From Streptomyces sp. BA2 (GTDB lineage: Bacteria; Actinomycetota; Actinomycetes; Streptomycetales; Streptomycetaceae), in assembly GCF_009769735.1 (NCBI RefSeq), contig NZ_WSRO01000002.1:7613001-7677000 (forward strand): a stretch of DNA of 64,000 bases, written 5' to 3'. Numbering within the stretch: the first letter of the stretch is position 1; every line of letters starts with the position of its first letter. The translations under genes and the position numbers were made by a program. The notes below the pieces were generated by a model. The model had not been told where the DNA came from. It saw nothing but the letters and a program-made list of their open reading frames with translations, and made no database searches. Shown here piece by piece: positions 17,360 to 25,939 of the stretch.

Positions 17360-19339
17360 ATGGTGATCGTGACGACCACCGTGCGACGTGACGTACTGAC
17401 GCTGCCCGCCGCCCCGTTGGGCCCCGAGAACCCGCTGCCGCCGCTGCGGCCGCTCCGTGAAGTGCACACGCTGGACGAGCGCGGAAGACAGGGCCTGCCG
17501 CGTGACATGGCACGGCAGCTCGGGTACGAGCCGCTGCGCGGCATCCTGCCGACGCGGGTGCTCGACGGGTACGGGCGCGAGCGGACCGACACGACGGTCG
17601 ACACGCTGGTCGTCGAGAACGACCGGCTGCGCGCCACCGTCCTGCCGGGTTACGGCGGCCGAGTCCACTCCCTCTTCCACAAGCCGACCGGCCGTGAACT
17701 CCTCTACAGCAACCCGGTGTTGCAGCCCGCCGCCTTCGCGCTGAACGGCGCCTGGTTCTCCGGCGGCATCGAGTGGAACATCGGCGCTACCGGCCATACG
17801 GCCCTGTCCTGCGCCCCCGTGCACGCCGCGCGGGTGACGGCGCCCGACGGCGGCGAGATGCTGCGGCTCTGGGAGTGGGAGCGGCTGCGGGACGTGCCGT
17901 TCCAGGTGGACCTGTGGCTGCCCGAAGGGTCCGACTTCCTCCACGTCGGCGTGCGGATCCGCAATCCGCACGAGAAGGCGGTGCCGGTCTACTGGTGGTC
18001 CAACATCGCGGTGCCCGAGGAGTGCCGCGTCCTCGCGCCGGCCGACGAGGCCTGGCACTTCGGCTACTCGGGTGCGCTGCGCAAGGTGCCTGTGCCGGAG
18101 ACCGACGGGGTGGACCGGACGTACCCGCCGCGCAGCGAGTACGCGGCGGACTACTTCTACGACGTACCTGACCGGACGCGCCGCTGGATAGCCGCGCTCG
18201 ACGACGAAGGGCACGGCCTCGTCCAGACGTCCACCGACCTGCTGCGCGGCCGCAAGCTCTTCGTGTGGGGCTCAGGCGCGGGCGGGCGGCGCTGGCAGGA
18301 GTGGCTGACGGAGCCGGGCACCGGCGGGTACGCGGAGATCCAGGCGGGCCTCGCGCGGACACAGCTGGAGCATGTACGCCTGGACGCGGAGGGCGAGTTC
18401 GCCTGGCTGGAGTCGTACGGACCGCTGTCGGCGGACCCCGGCCCGGCGCACGGCTCCGACTGGCGCGCCGCGCGCGAGGAGGCGCAGGCGCGGCTCGCGG
18501 ACGCGCTGCCGCGCGGTGCGGTGGACGAGGCGTACGACGCGTGGCGGCCGTGCGGGGACACCGAGCCTGCTGAGGTGCTTGCCACCGGGTCCGGTTGGGG
18601 CGCGCTCGAAGTCCTGCGTGCCGGCTACAAGTTGCCGGGCACGCCGTTCGCCGAGTCCACGCTCGGCCCCGAACAGGAGCCGTGGCTTGAGCTGTTGCAC
18701 TCCGGTGCCGTCCCCGAGCCGCGCCGCGTTGCGCCGCCGGGCCCGACCCTGGTCGCACCGCACTGGCGGGACATGCTGGAGACGGCGCCCGCGCGGCCGG
18801 TCGCGGAGTACCACCTGGGCGTGGCGCAGTGGCACGCGGGCGACCTGGCCCAGGCGGTACGGAGCTGGGAGCGCGGCCTCGAACTCGCCCCGTCACGCTG
18901 GCCGTTGCTGCGGTGCCTCGCGGTCTCCGATCAGGATTCGGGCCACATCGAGCGCGCCGCCGACCGGTACGCGGAAGCCTTCGACGACCTGTGCCAGGAG
19001 CGGCGCGACGACGGCGCGCTGTGGACGGCCGCGAGCGCCGCGCTCGGCCGGGAGGCGATGGCTGTCCTGCTCGCGGCCGGGCGCACGGCGGTGGCGCGCG
19101 GCGTGTGGGACCGCCTGCACCCCTCCACGCGGGCGGAGGGCCGCTTCCGCCTCGTCGAGATCCAACTGCTCCTGGCGGAGGGGGAGAAGGCCGCCGCGCG
19201 GGCGATTTTCGACGAGGGCTTCGAGGTGGCCGACCTGCGCGAGGGCGCCGAGGTGCTCGGCGAGCTGTGGCGCGCGGTGACGGACGACCCGCTGCCCGCC
19301 CGGTACGACTTCCGGATGCGGGCCGCTGCTGAGGAGTGA
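17360..19339 (+). CDS. DUF5107 / TPR-containing protein (aldose-epimerase-like fold)
   Basis: The product is 659 aa from ATG 17360; the upstream in-frame TTG 17306 has no ribosome site. The N-terminal ~370 residues match the DUF5107 type: VENDRLRATVLPGYGGRVHSL, then GGIEWNIGATGHT and YWWSNIAVPE, a galactose-mutarotase-like beta-sandwich expected to bind sugars. The C-terminal ~250 residues form TPR-like helical repeats (YHLGVAQWHAGDLAQAVRSW near 490). No signal peptide is present. A role in carbohydrate sensing or processing is inferred. Confidence 0.82.
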   Translation: MVIVTTTVRRDVLTLPAAPLGPENPLPPLRPLREVHTLDERGRQGLPRDMARQLGYEPLRGILPTRVLDGYGRERTDTTVDTLVVENDRLRATVLPGYGGRVHSLFHKPTGRELLYSNPVLQPAAFALNGAWFSGGIEWNIGATGHTALSCAPVHAARVTAPDGGEMLRLWEWERLRDVPFQVDLWLPEGSDFLHVGVRIRNPHEKAVPVYWWSNIAVPEECRVLAPADEAWHFGYSGALRKVPVPETDGVDRTYPPRSEYAADYFYDVPDRTRRWIAALDDEGHGLVQTSTDLLRGRKLFVWGSGAGGRRWQEWLTEPGTGGYAEIQAGLARTQLEHVRLDAEGEFAWLESYGPLSADPGPAHGSDWRAAREEAQARLADALPRGAVDEAYDAWRPCGDTEPAEVLATGSGWGALEVLRAGYKLPGTPFAESTLGPEQEPWLELLHSGAVPEPRRVAPPGPTLVAPHWRDMLETAPARPVAEYHLGVAQWHAGDLAQAVRSWERGLELAPSRWPLLRCLAVSDQDSGHIERAADRYAEAFDDLCQERRDDGALWTAASAALGREAMAVLLAAGRTAVARGVWDRLHPSTRAEGRFRLVEIQLLLAEGEKAAARAIFDEGFEVADLREGAEVLGELWRAVTDDPLPARYDFRMRAAAEE

Positions 19340-19348
19340 AGCCTCTGA

Positions 19349-19377
19349 GGGGGGCGGGGCGGGGCAGGCCGCCCCCC
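19349..19377. terminator. Bidirectional terminator hairpin
   Basis: A perfect 9-bp stem GGGGGGCGG (19349-19357) / CCGCCCCCC (19369-19377) has an 11-nt loop. It lies between the convergent DUF5107 and amidohydrolase genes. There is no T-tract, as is usual in this genus. Confidence 0.6.
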
Positions 19378-19387
19378 CCTGTGCGGA

Positions 19388-20683
19388 TTACGCCAACTCG
19401 CCGTTCCTGGCCACGACATGACCTCCGTGCACCACCATGTCCCGCTGCGGCATGTCCACCAGAACCTGCGGCAGGCACTCCCCGCGTACGAGGATGAAGT
19501 CGGCCGGGGCGCCGGGCTTCAGGTCCGCGTGGTCCAGGCCCATCACGTCGGCGCCGCCGTGCGCGCCCACGCGGTAGCAGTCGGTCAGCTCTTCGTCGAG
19601 GCGGACGTCGGTGACCCAGCCGAGGATGTGCGTACGGTGCAGCATGTCGGCGTTGCCGAACGGGCTCCACGCGTCGCGCACCCCGTCCGAGCCGAGCCCG
19701 ACCCGCACGCCGTGCTCGCGCAGCTTCGCGATCGGCAGGACCAGTGACTCGTTCGGCGCCACGGTCGTCAGGGCGATGTCCTGCTCGCCCAAGTCGGCCG
19801 CCGTCCTGCCCAGTTCGGTGTCGGACAGGTTCGGAAGGCAGAAGACGTGGCTGACCGTGACCTTGCCGCGCAGCGAGAGCGCGCGGGTGCGGTCGATGAT
19901 GGCCCGCAGCACCTTCGTACCCTTCTCGTCGCGGTCGTGGAGGTGGATGTCCACGCCGACCCCGTGGCGGTCCGCGAGGCCGAAGACCAAGTCGAGCTGT
20001 TCGTCCATCGCGTCGTCGAAGCTGATCGGGTCGATGCCGCCGACCAGGTCGATGGCGCCGGAGCGTGCCGCTTCCTCCAGGAGCTCCGCCGTGCCGGGGG
20101 TCCGGACAACGCCGTGCTGCGGGAACGCCACGATCTGCACGTCGAGGGCGTCCCGCAGCCGCTCGCGGGCCGCGTTCACGCCCTCGACACCGGCCAGGTC
20201 GTAGGCCGGTGCCACGTCCACGTGGGCGCGCATCGCGCGGGTGCCGCGGGTCACGGCGTGCGCCATCAGGCCGTACGCCCGCTCGCCGACCGGCCGGGCC
20301 TGGCTCTTGAACAGCTCCACGTCCTGGGCGCAGTAGTCGGCGATGCCGCTCGCCGGCTTCCGCGTCACCCAGTCGCCGCCCCACGTCGTCTTGTCCGGGT
20401 GGATGTGGGCGTCCACGAGCGACGGTAGGGCCACCCTGCCGCCGCCGTCGATCACCTTGGCACCCCTGGGCGCCCGGCCGTCCGTGATCCGGCCGTCGAT
20501 GACGGTGAGGTCCACGGGGGTCTTCGCGCCGAAGGGGCGGACATTGCGGAACACCACGGCCTTGGGACGCGGGCCGCCACCAGGCGACGACGCGGTGGCC
20601 GGGGAACCGGCCGACACGGCGGCTCCGGTGCCCGCGAACGCGGCGGCGGCGCCGAGCACGCCGCGACGGGAGAGAGGCGTCAT
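19388..20683 (-). CDS. Tat-exported amidohydrolase (cytosine-deaminase-like)
   Basis: The product is 431 aa from ATG 20683, which has AAGGAG just upstream. The N-terminus MTPLSRRGVLGAAAAFAG is a twin-arginine signal peptide. The metal-dependent hydrolase signatures are present: VDAHIHPDKTTWG, VDIHLHDRD, TVSHVFCLP and LGSDGVRDAWSPFGN, in the order seen in cytosine/creatinine deaminase-like enzymes. It should act outside the membrane on a cyclic amide, amine or carbamate. A candidate GntR operator pair lies immediately upstream (20737-20841), and the gene for an FCD-type GntR regulator precedes it. Confidence 0.88.
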   Translation of the reverse strand: MTPLSRRGVLGAAAAFAGTGAAVSAGSPATASSPGGGPRPKAVVFRNVRPFGAKTPVDLTVIDGRITDGRAPRGAKVIDGGGRVALPSLVDAHIHPDKTTWGGDWVTRKPASGIADYCAQDVELFKSQARPVGERAYGLMAHAVTRGTRAMRAHVDVAPAYDLAGVEGVNAARERLRDALDVQIVAFPQHGVVRTPGTAELLEEAARSGAIDLVGGIDPISFDDAMDEQLDLVFGLADRHGVGVDIHLHDRDEKGTKVLRAIIDRTRALSLRGKVTVSHVFCLPNLSDTELGRTAADLGEQDIALTTVAPNESLVLPIAKLREHGVRVGLGSDGVRDAWSPFGNADMLHRTHILGWVTDVRLDEELTDCYRVGAHGGADVMGLDHADLKPGAPADFILVRGECLPQVLVDMPQRDMVVHGGHVVARNGELA

Positions 20684-20736
20684 GGGGATCTCCTTCAAGG
20701 GCGAGTGACGAGTTACGGAGGGGACGCGTCCGCAGT

Positions 20737-20841
20737 TTGTATACCAAGGCGGAATGGCGCGCAAGAGTGGGAGAGAAAATGGGCAGGATGGTACCCGTAT
20801 GAACTCAGGGGTACAGGAAGAAAGGTCCCCTTGGTATACAG
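20737..20841. promoter_or_regulatory. Candidate GntR operator pair (inverted TGTATACCAAGG sites)
   Basis: TTGTATACCAAGG at 20737-20749 and CCTTGGTATACAG at 20829-20841 are inverted copies matching at 12 of 13 bases, 79 bp apart. Each is centred on GTATAC, the core seen in many FCD-type GntR operators. They flank the region between the GntR gene stop and the amidohydrolase start. Confidence 0.6.
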
Positions 20842-20846
20842 AACCC

Positions 20847-21533
20847 TCAGGAGGAAGGCTCTCCCTCGAAGAGCGACCGCAGCGCCACCGCCTGGCTGTC
20901 CCGCACGTGCAGCAGTGTGCTCGCCGCCGCCGTCTCCTCGTCGCCCGACGCGATCTGGCGGTAGATCAGGTCGTGTTGGGCCCGCATGTGGTCCGGCTCG
21001 GCGCGCATGCCGAACAGGAGCTGGAGCTGCCAGCTCAGCTGCTCCATCGTGCGAGCGAGGAGCGGATTGCCGGAGAGGGTCACGATGCCCTCGTGGAAGG
21101 CCGTGTGCGCGGCGACCTCGCGCGGTCCGTCGTCCACGTCCGACGCCTGCTCGGCCTGGTGGAGCGTGGCCCGCAGCGCGGCGAGGCCCGACGGCTCGTC
21201 CGGTGCGCTGTCCGCCACCCGGCGCGCGGCGAGCCGGGACGCCTGGACGGCGAGCGGCTCCCACACCTCGTACAAGTGCCGCACATCCGCACGCTCCAGG
21301 CGGCGCACCCGCACCCCGCTGTGCGGCAGGAGTTCGAGCAGGCCCTCGGCGACCAGCGCGCGCATCGCCTCCCGCACGGGGACGCGCGACATCCGCAGCT
21401 CCTCGGCGACCTCACGCTCCACGAGACGCGAGCCGAGCGGATAGCGGCGGTCCACGATGCGCTGCCGGACGGCCTCGCGCGCCTGGGCGCTCAAGGAAAC
21501 CCGTTCCGTACCGTCCGCCGTACTGCCCGCCAC
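20847..21533 (-). CDS. GntR-family (FCD-domain) transcriptional regulator
   Basis: The product is 228 aa from GTG 21533, which sits 9 bases after GGAGG; another GTG at 21539 is too close to that site. The winged HTH is at about residues 10-75 (EVAEELRMSRVPVREAMRALVAEGLLELLPHSGVRV is recognisable, positions about 36-70). The FCD ligand-binding domain fills the rest, with the metal-type residues in HTAFHEGIV. It precedes the amidohydrolase on the same strand and probably controls it through the GTATAC sites. Confidence 0.92.
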   Translation of the reverse strand: MAGSTADGTERVSLSAQAREAVRQRIVDRRYPLGSRLVEREVAEELRMSRVPVREAMRALVAEGLLELLPHSGVRVRRLERADVRHLYEVWEPLAVQASRLAARRVADSAPDEPSGLAALRATLHQAEQASDVDDGPREVAAHTAFHEGIVTLSGNPLLARTMEQLSWQLQLLFGMRAEPDHMRAQHDLIYRQIASGDEETAAASTLLHVRDSQAVALRSLFEGEPSS

Positions 21534-21585
21534 GTGCACCGTCCTCCGTTCGGCCTGCCTGCCGTGGAGGATACGGGCAGACCGG

Positions 21586-21939
21586 TCAGGTCGCGGGGCG
21601 CCGGTCCGCGTACTCGAAGACCGTGCCGTCCGGGTGCACCGCGATGAGGTTGCGGCCCACCGGCGTCGGGACGGGGCCCGCGATGACACGGGCGCCGGAC
21701 GCGTTCAGGACGGTGTACGCCTCGTCGACGTCCGGTACCGCGATCGTCGCCGAGACCTTCCGGAGGATCTCCAGCTCACGCTCGGGCCCGCTCATCAACA
21801 GAAAGCAGCCGACCGCCGCGACCGAGACGCCCTCCCGCTCGAAACGCTGCGCGGTACCGCCCGCGAGGCGTTCGTAGAAGGCGACCGAGGACTCCAGGTC
21901 CTCGACGCAGATACGCAGCGTGGCTCCCAGGATCTCCAT
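21586..21939 (-). CDS. VOC-family (glyoxalase/dioxygenase fold) protein
   Basis: The product is 117 aa, a single glyoxalase/bleomycin-resistance/dioxygenase half-module pair: MEILGATLRICVEDLESSVAFYERLAGG at the start and HPDGTVFEYADRR at the end. The function could be isomerase, dioxygenase or binding protein; the metal site is not clear. It stands between the GntR gene and the enolase-superfamily gene on the same strand. Confidence 0.85.
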   Translation of the reverse strand: MEILGATLRICVEDLESSVAFYERLAGGTAQRFEREGVSVAAVGCFLLMSGPERELEILRKVSATIAVPDVDEAYTVLNASGARVIAGPVPTPVGRNLIAVHPDGTVFEYADRRPAT

Positions 21940-22035
21940 ACGGGCGAGCCTAGTTGGCCCGAACGCCACACGAGATCGTTTCGGAGGACTTCCAGGAGTT
22001 CCACCCCGTGGCGGCCACCACATGGCCTCCGTTGC

Positions 22036-23136
22036 TCACGCGACCCGGTATTCCTCGACCTCCTCCGTGCGCCGCAGTTCCAGGCCGTGGCCGACGCCGC
22101 CGTCGGGGCGGACTGTGCCGCCCGTCGGGTCGAGGGCGCCGTCGAAGAACATCGACTCGATCCGTACGTGGTCGTGGAGCCACTCGATGTGCCGGAGATT
22201 CGGTACGCACGCGCCGACCGCCGCATGCGCGTGCGGGGCACAGCGGGCCGAGACCTCGATTCCGTGCGCCTGCGCGAGGGCCGCGGCGCGCAGCCACTCG
22301 GTCAGGCCGCCGCAGCGCGTCGCATCCAGCTGGAGGCAGTCCACGGAGGGGATCAACCGAGCGAAGTACGCGAGGTCGTAGCCGTACGCGCCGGCCACCA
22401 CGTCGCAGACCAGCGCGTCCCGCACCAGCGCGAGCCCCCGCAGGTCGTCCGAAGGCACCGGCTCCTCGAACCAGCCCACACCGTGCTCGGCGAGCACCCG
22501 GCCCACCCGGATCGCCTGCTTGCGGGTGTAGCCGCCGCTCGCGTCGACGTACAACTCGGCCTGCGAGCCGATGACGTCACGCGCGGTGCGCACCCGCAGC
22601 ACATCGCGGGCCGCCGCCCGCCCCCAGGCCTCGCCGACCTTGATCTTGACGCGGGGAATGCCCTGGCCGTGCACCCAGCCGTTCAGCTGGGCCGCCAGAT
22701 GCGTGTCGTGGTACGTCGTGAAGCCGCCGCTCCCGTAGACGGGGACCTCGTCGCGGGCCGCGCCCAGGAGGCGTACGAGCGGAATCTCGAGGAGACGTGC
22801 CTTCAGGTCCCACAGGGCGATGTCGATCGCCGAGACCGCGCTCGACGCGGCTCCGGGGCGGCCGGTGTTGCGGACGGCCTTCGTCATCGCCGCGTGCGCC
22901 GCGGGGATGTCGAGCGCGTCGAGGCCGGTGACGGTCGGGGAGAGCTGCTCGGCCACCAGGGAGGCGATGGACGCGGGACCGTAGGTCCAGCCCGTGCCCG
23001 TCGCGTCGCCCGCGGTGATCTCGACGATCACGATGGTCGTGCTCTCCCACGCGAAGGTGCCGTCCGCCTCGGGGGCGTCCGCGGGGACCGAGTAGGCGGA
23101 CATGGCGGGGCTTTCGATGGGCACTGCGTCCTTCAT
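22036..23136 (-). CDS. Enolase-superfamily enzyme (mandelate racemase/muconate lactonizing type)
   Basis: The product is 366 aa. KIK (Lys164, Lys166) at the end of barrel strand 2 supplies the base, YVDAS (Asp198) and FEEPV (Glu224) are metal ligands, and LQLDATRCGGLTE and CAPHAHA (His302) follow at the expected barrel positions. The family abstracts a proton alpha to a carboxylate, giving racemisation, dehydration or cycloisomerisation; acid-sugar dehydratase activity is plausible. It is divergent from a transketolase gene 295 bp away, which supports a sugar-catabolic role. Confidence 0.88.
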   Translation of the reverse strand: MKDAVPIESPAMSAYSVPADAPEADGTFAWESTTIVIVEITAGDATGTGWTYGPASIASLVAEQLSPTVTGLDALDIPAAHAAMTKAVRNTGRPGAASSAVSAIDIALWDLKARLLEIPLVRLLGAARDEVPVYGSGGFTTYHDTHLAAQLNGWVHGQGIPRVKIKVGEAWGRAAARDVLRVRTARDVIGSQAELYVDASGGYTRKQAIRVGRVLAEHGVGWFEEPVPSDDLRGLALVRDALVCDVVAGAYGYDLAYFARLIPSVDCLQLDATRCGGLTEWLRAAALAQAHGIEVSARCAPHAHAAVGACVPNLRHIEWLHDHVRIESMFFDGALDPTGGTVRPDGGVGHGLELRRTEEVEEYRVA

Positions 23137-23431
23137 CGGGACCGTCCTGGATCACATGCGGGGTGGGGGGCGCGGGGGCGGTGCGGGGTCGGCTCACAAC
23201 CCCCCACACCTGCGGCGGCGCTCAGTACGGGTATCCCGAAGCCCGACGGGCAAACCGGCCCCGCGCCGGCTTTGGCCCCGCGCACCCCCGGTGTTTGACG
23301 GCGGTTCGCAGGGGCAACTCGAAGGGCCCGCGTGCCAGGCTCGTCGAGAGGCCACGCACGCCAGGAACCGGCGGCCGAAGCGACCGGCCGGCCGCCGGGA
23401 CCGAAAGCCCTCAGGCCAAGGAGAACCCGCC
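23137..23431. other. Divergent intergenic region, enolase-superfamily / transketolase
   Basis: No gene is seen in this 295-bp region. An imperfect hairpin pairs GGGCAAACCGGC (23248-23259) with GCCGGCTTTGGCCC (23265-23278). It must contain both divergent promoters, but none is recognisable. Confidence 0.5.
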
Positions 23432-25279
23432 ATGATCAGCAGCGAACTCGCCCCACTCGCCCGGCAGTTGCGGGTCGACTCCGTCCGGGCGGCGGCCGCC
23501 GCGGGATCCGGGCACCCCACCTCCTCGATGTCCGCGGCCGACCTGATGGCGGTGCTCCTGGCGCGCCATCTGCAGTACGACTTCGACCGGCCCGACCACC
23601 CCGGCAACGACCGCTTCATCCTCTCCAAGGGGCACGCCTCGCCTCTCCTCTACGCGGCGTACAAGGCGGCGGGCGTCGTCTCCGACCAAGAGCTGCTGAC
23701 CTTCCGCGCGCAGGGCAGCCGCCTCGAAGGGCACCCGACGCCGCGCCGCGTCCCCTGGGTCGAGGTCGCCACCGGGTCCCTCGGGCAGGGGCTCCCCGTG
23801 GGCGTCGGCATGGCCCTCTCGGGCAAGCGGCTCGACCGGATTCCCTACCGGGTGTGGGTGCTGTGCGGCGACAGCGAGCTGACGGAGGGCTCGGTGTGGG
23901 AGGCCGTCGAGCACGCCGGGTACGAACACCTGGACAATCTGACCGCCGTCGTCGACGTCAACCGCCTCGGGCAGCGCGGCCCCACCCGCCACGCCTGGGA
24001 CCTCGACGCCTACGCCCGCCGCTTCGCCGCCTTCGGCTGGCATGTCGTCGAGGTCGAAGGCCACGACCTGGAGGACATCGACCGCGCCTTCCAGGAGGCC
24101 CGCTCCACCGCCCGGCAGCCCACGGTCGTCCTCGCCCGCACCGTCAAGGGCAAGGGCGTCGCCGCCGCCGAGGACCGCGAGGGCTTGCACGGCAAGCCGC
24201 TGCCGGAGGCGGAGGCGGCGATCGAGGAGCTGGGCGGCGTCCACGACGTACGCGTCGAGGTGCGCAGGCCCGCCGCCGCGCGGGCGCTGCACGCGACGCG
24301 CAGCGGTCATCTGGAACTGCCGCGCCACGAGGTGGGCGAATCCGTCGCCACCCGCACCGCCTTCGGCCAGGCGCTGGCCGCGCTCGGCACCGCACGCGGC
24401 GACATCGTGGCCCTGGACGGGGAGGTCGGCGACTCCACGCGGACCGAGTACTTCGCCAAGGAACACCCCGACCGCTTCTTCGAGTGCTACATCGCTGAGC
24501 AGCAACTCGTCGCCGCCGCCGTGGGGTTGGCGGCCCGCGGCTGGATCCCGTACGCGTCGACGTTCGCCGCGTTCCTCACCCGCGCCCACGACTTCGTCCG
24601 CATGGCGGCGGTCAGCGGCTCCGGCATCAACCTCGTCGGCTCCCACGCGGGCGTCGCCATCGGTCAGGACGGTCCTTCCCAGATGGGCCTCGAAGACCTG
24701 GCGATGTTCCGCGCCGTGCACGGTTCGACGGTCCTGTATCCGTGCGACGCCCACCAGACGGGCAAGCTCGTCGCCCAGATGGCCGGCCTGGACGGCGTGC
24801 GGTACCTGCGTACGTCACGTGGGGACACGCCCGTCATCTACGGGCCCGGCGAGGAGTTCCCCATCGGCGGCTCCAAGATCCTGCGCTCCTCCGACGCCGA
24901 CCGGCTCACGCTCGTCGCGGCGGGCGTGACCGTGCACGAGGCGCTGACCGCGGCCGAGTTCCTGGACCGCGAGGGCATCCAGGTGCGGGTCATCGACCTG
25001 TACTCCGTCAAGCCCGTCGACCGCGCGACCCTGCGCGAGGCCGCCGAACGCACCGGCTGTCTGCTCACCGTCGAGGACCACCGGCCGGAGGGCGGCATCG
25101 GAGACGCCGTCGCTGACGCCTTCGCCGACGGGGGTCCGGTACCGCGCCTGGTACGGCTCGCGGTGAGCACGATGCCGGGCTCGGCGTCCCCCGACGAACA
25201 GCTGCACGACGCCGGTATCGACGCGGAGTCCATCGCGGCGGCGGCGCGGCTGCTCGTGGAGCAGGCGGTCGTGCGGTGA
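23432..25279 (+). CDS. Transketolase
   Basis: The product is 615 aa from ATG 23432 after AAGGAG. It shows the thiamine-diphosphate enzyme layout: substrate/TPP-phosphate site GSGHPTSSMSAADL (about 26-39), the TPP motif GDSELTEG followed by DVNRLGQ, then a pyrimidine-binding domain with FFECYIAEQQ (the catalytic Glu) and a C-terminal domain from about 500. At 615 aa it is the short metazoan/TKTL-like type, not the ~700-aa primary-metabolism Tkt of actinomycetes, so it is probably a second, pathway-specific enzyme. It transfers two-carbon ketol units between sugar phosphates. Confidence 0.9.
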   Translation: MISSELAPLARQLRVDSVRAAAAAGSGHPTSSMSAADLMAVLLARHLQYDFDRPDHPGNDRFILSKGHASPLLYAAYKAAGVVSDQELLTFRAQGSRLEGHPTPRRVPWVEVATGSLGQGLPVGVGMALSGKRLDRIPYRVWVLCGDSELTEGSVWEAVEHAGYEHLDNLTAVVDVNRLGQRGPTRHAWDLDAYARRFAAFGWHVVEVEGHDLEDIDRAFQEARSTARQPTVVLARTVKGKGVAAAEDREGLHGKPLPEAEAAIEELGGVHDVRVEVRRPAAARALHATRSGHLELPRHEVGESVATRTAFGQALAALGTARGDIVALDGEVGDSTRTEYFAKEHPDRFFECYIAEQQLVAAAVGLAARGWIPYASTFAAFLTRAHDFVRMAAVSGSGINLVGSHAGVAIGQDGPSQMGLEDLAMFRAVHGSTVLYPCDAHQTGKLVAQMAGLDGVRYLRTSRGDTPVIYGPGEEFPIGGSKILRSSDADRLTLVAAGVTVHEALTAAEFLDREGIQVRVIDLYSVKPVDRATLREAAERTGCLLTVEDHRPEGGIGDAVADAFADGGPVPRLVRLAVSTMPGSASPDEQLHDAGIDAESIAAAARLLVEQAVVR

Positions 25280-25285
25280 GGCCGG

Positions 25286-25804
25286 TCAGTGCCGCGCGGG
25301 CTCCGCCGACCGAGCCCTGAACCAGGCGTTGGCCGTGGGCCGGAACATCAGGACCATCGCCCCGAGCACCGCGCTCAGGTGCAGCACGCGGCTCGCGCCG
25401 AACAGGACGTCCACCGCTCCCAGATCCCGGAAGGCGTCCCCCAGGGTGTGGCCGTCGCCCAGCCATCGGAGGGGTTCGATCACCAGGGACAGTGTGCCGA
25501 AGACGCCGAGCCCCACGGCGAGCGTCAGGCGGGCCCAGTTCCTGCCCCGGCGCAGCTGGACGGCGACCAGGACGGCCGCGGAGAACACGGTCATCCGCAG
25601 CAGCACGCCGCCCGCCACCTCCCCGCCGGACGTGTCGCCGTCGGACAGCAGCCCCCCGACCACGAGCACCGTCTCGAAGAAGCCCGCCACGACCGCGGTG
25701 ATCCAGAGCGCGAACGCGGCCTGGACGTGCGGGGGAGCGGAGGCCTCACCGCCGCTCGGCCGGGAGGGCCGGTGCCCCGGATGTCTCTGCGTTCCGTACG
25801 CCAT
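25286..25804 (-). CDS. Four-helix integral membrane protein of unknown function
   Basis: The product is 172 aa. A polar Pro/Ser-rich N-terminus (1-25) is followed by four hydrophobic segments (about 28-50, 68-82, 90-108, 138-158). I recognise no domain. Its stop is 6 bp from the transketolase stop (convergent) and its start is divergent from the LigD-type gene. Confidence 0.75.
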   Translation of the reverse strand: MAYGTQRHPGHRPSRPSGGEASAPPHVQAAFALWITAVVAGFFETVLVVGGLLSDGDTSGGEVAGGVLLRMTVFSAAVLVAVQLRRGRNWARLTLAVGLGVFGTLSLVIEPLRWLGDGHTLGDAFRDLGAVDVLFGASRVLHLSAVLGAMVLMFRPTANAWFRARSAEPARH

Positions 25805-25939
25805 GGTGCGCCTCGCTCACTCCGGTCCACCCTGAACCGTCTCCCTGAATCCTTCCGGGGCGCGCGGCCCGTGGCACGCCCGCCGGCCCCCGTCCTCAGG
25901 TGTTGTCAGCACCCCTGTGCAGCATGAAAGGAACCCCAC

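Noticed and set aside
17787..20747. Long minus-strand open frame overlapping the DUF5107 and amidohydrolase genes
   Set aside because: Its translation is Arg/Pro-rich without motifs and conflicts with two well supported genes.
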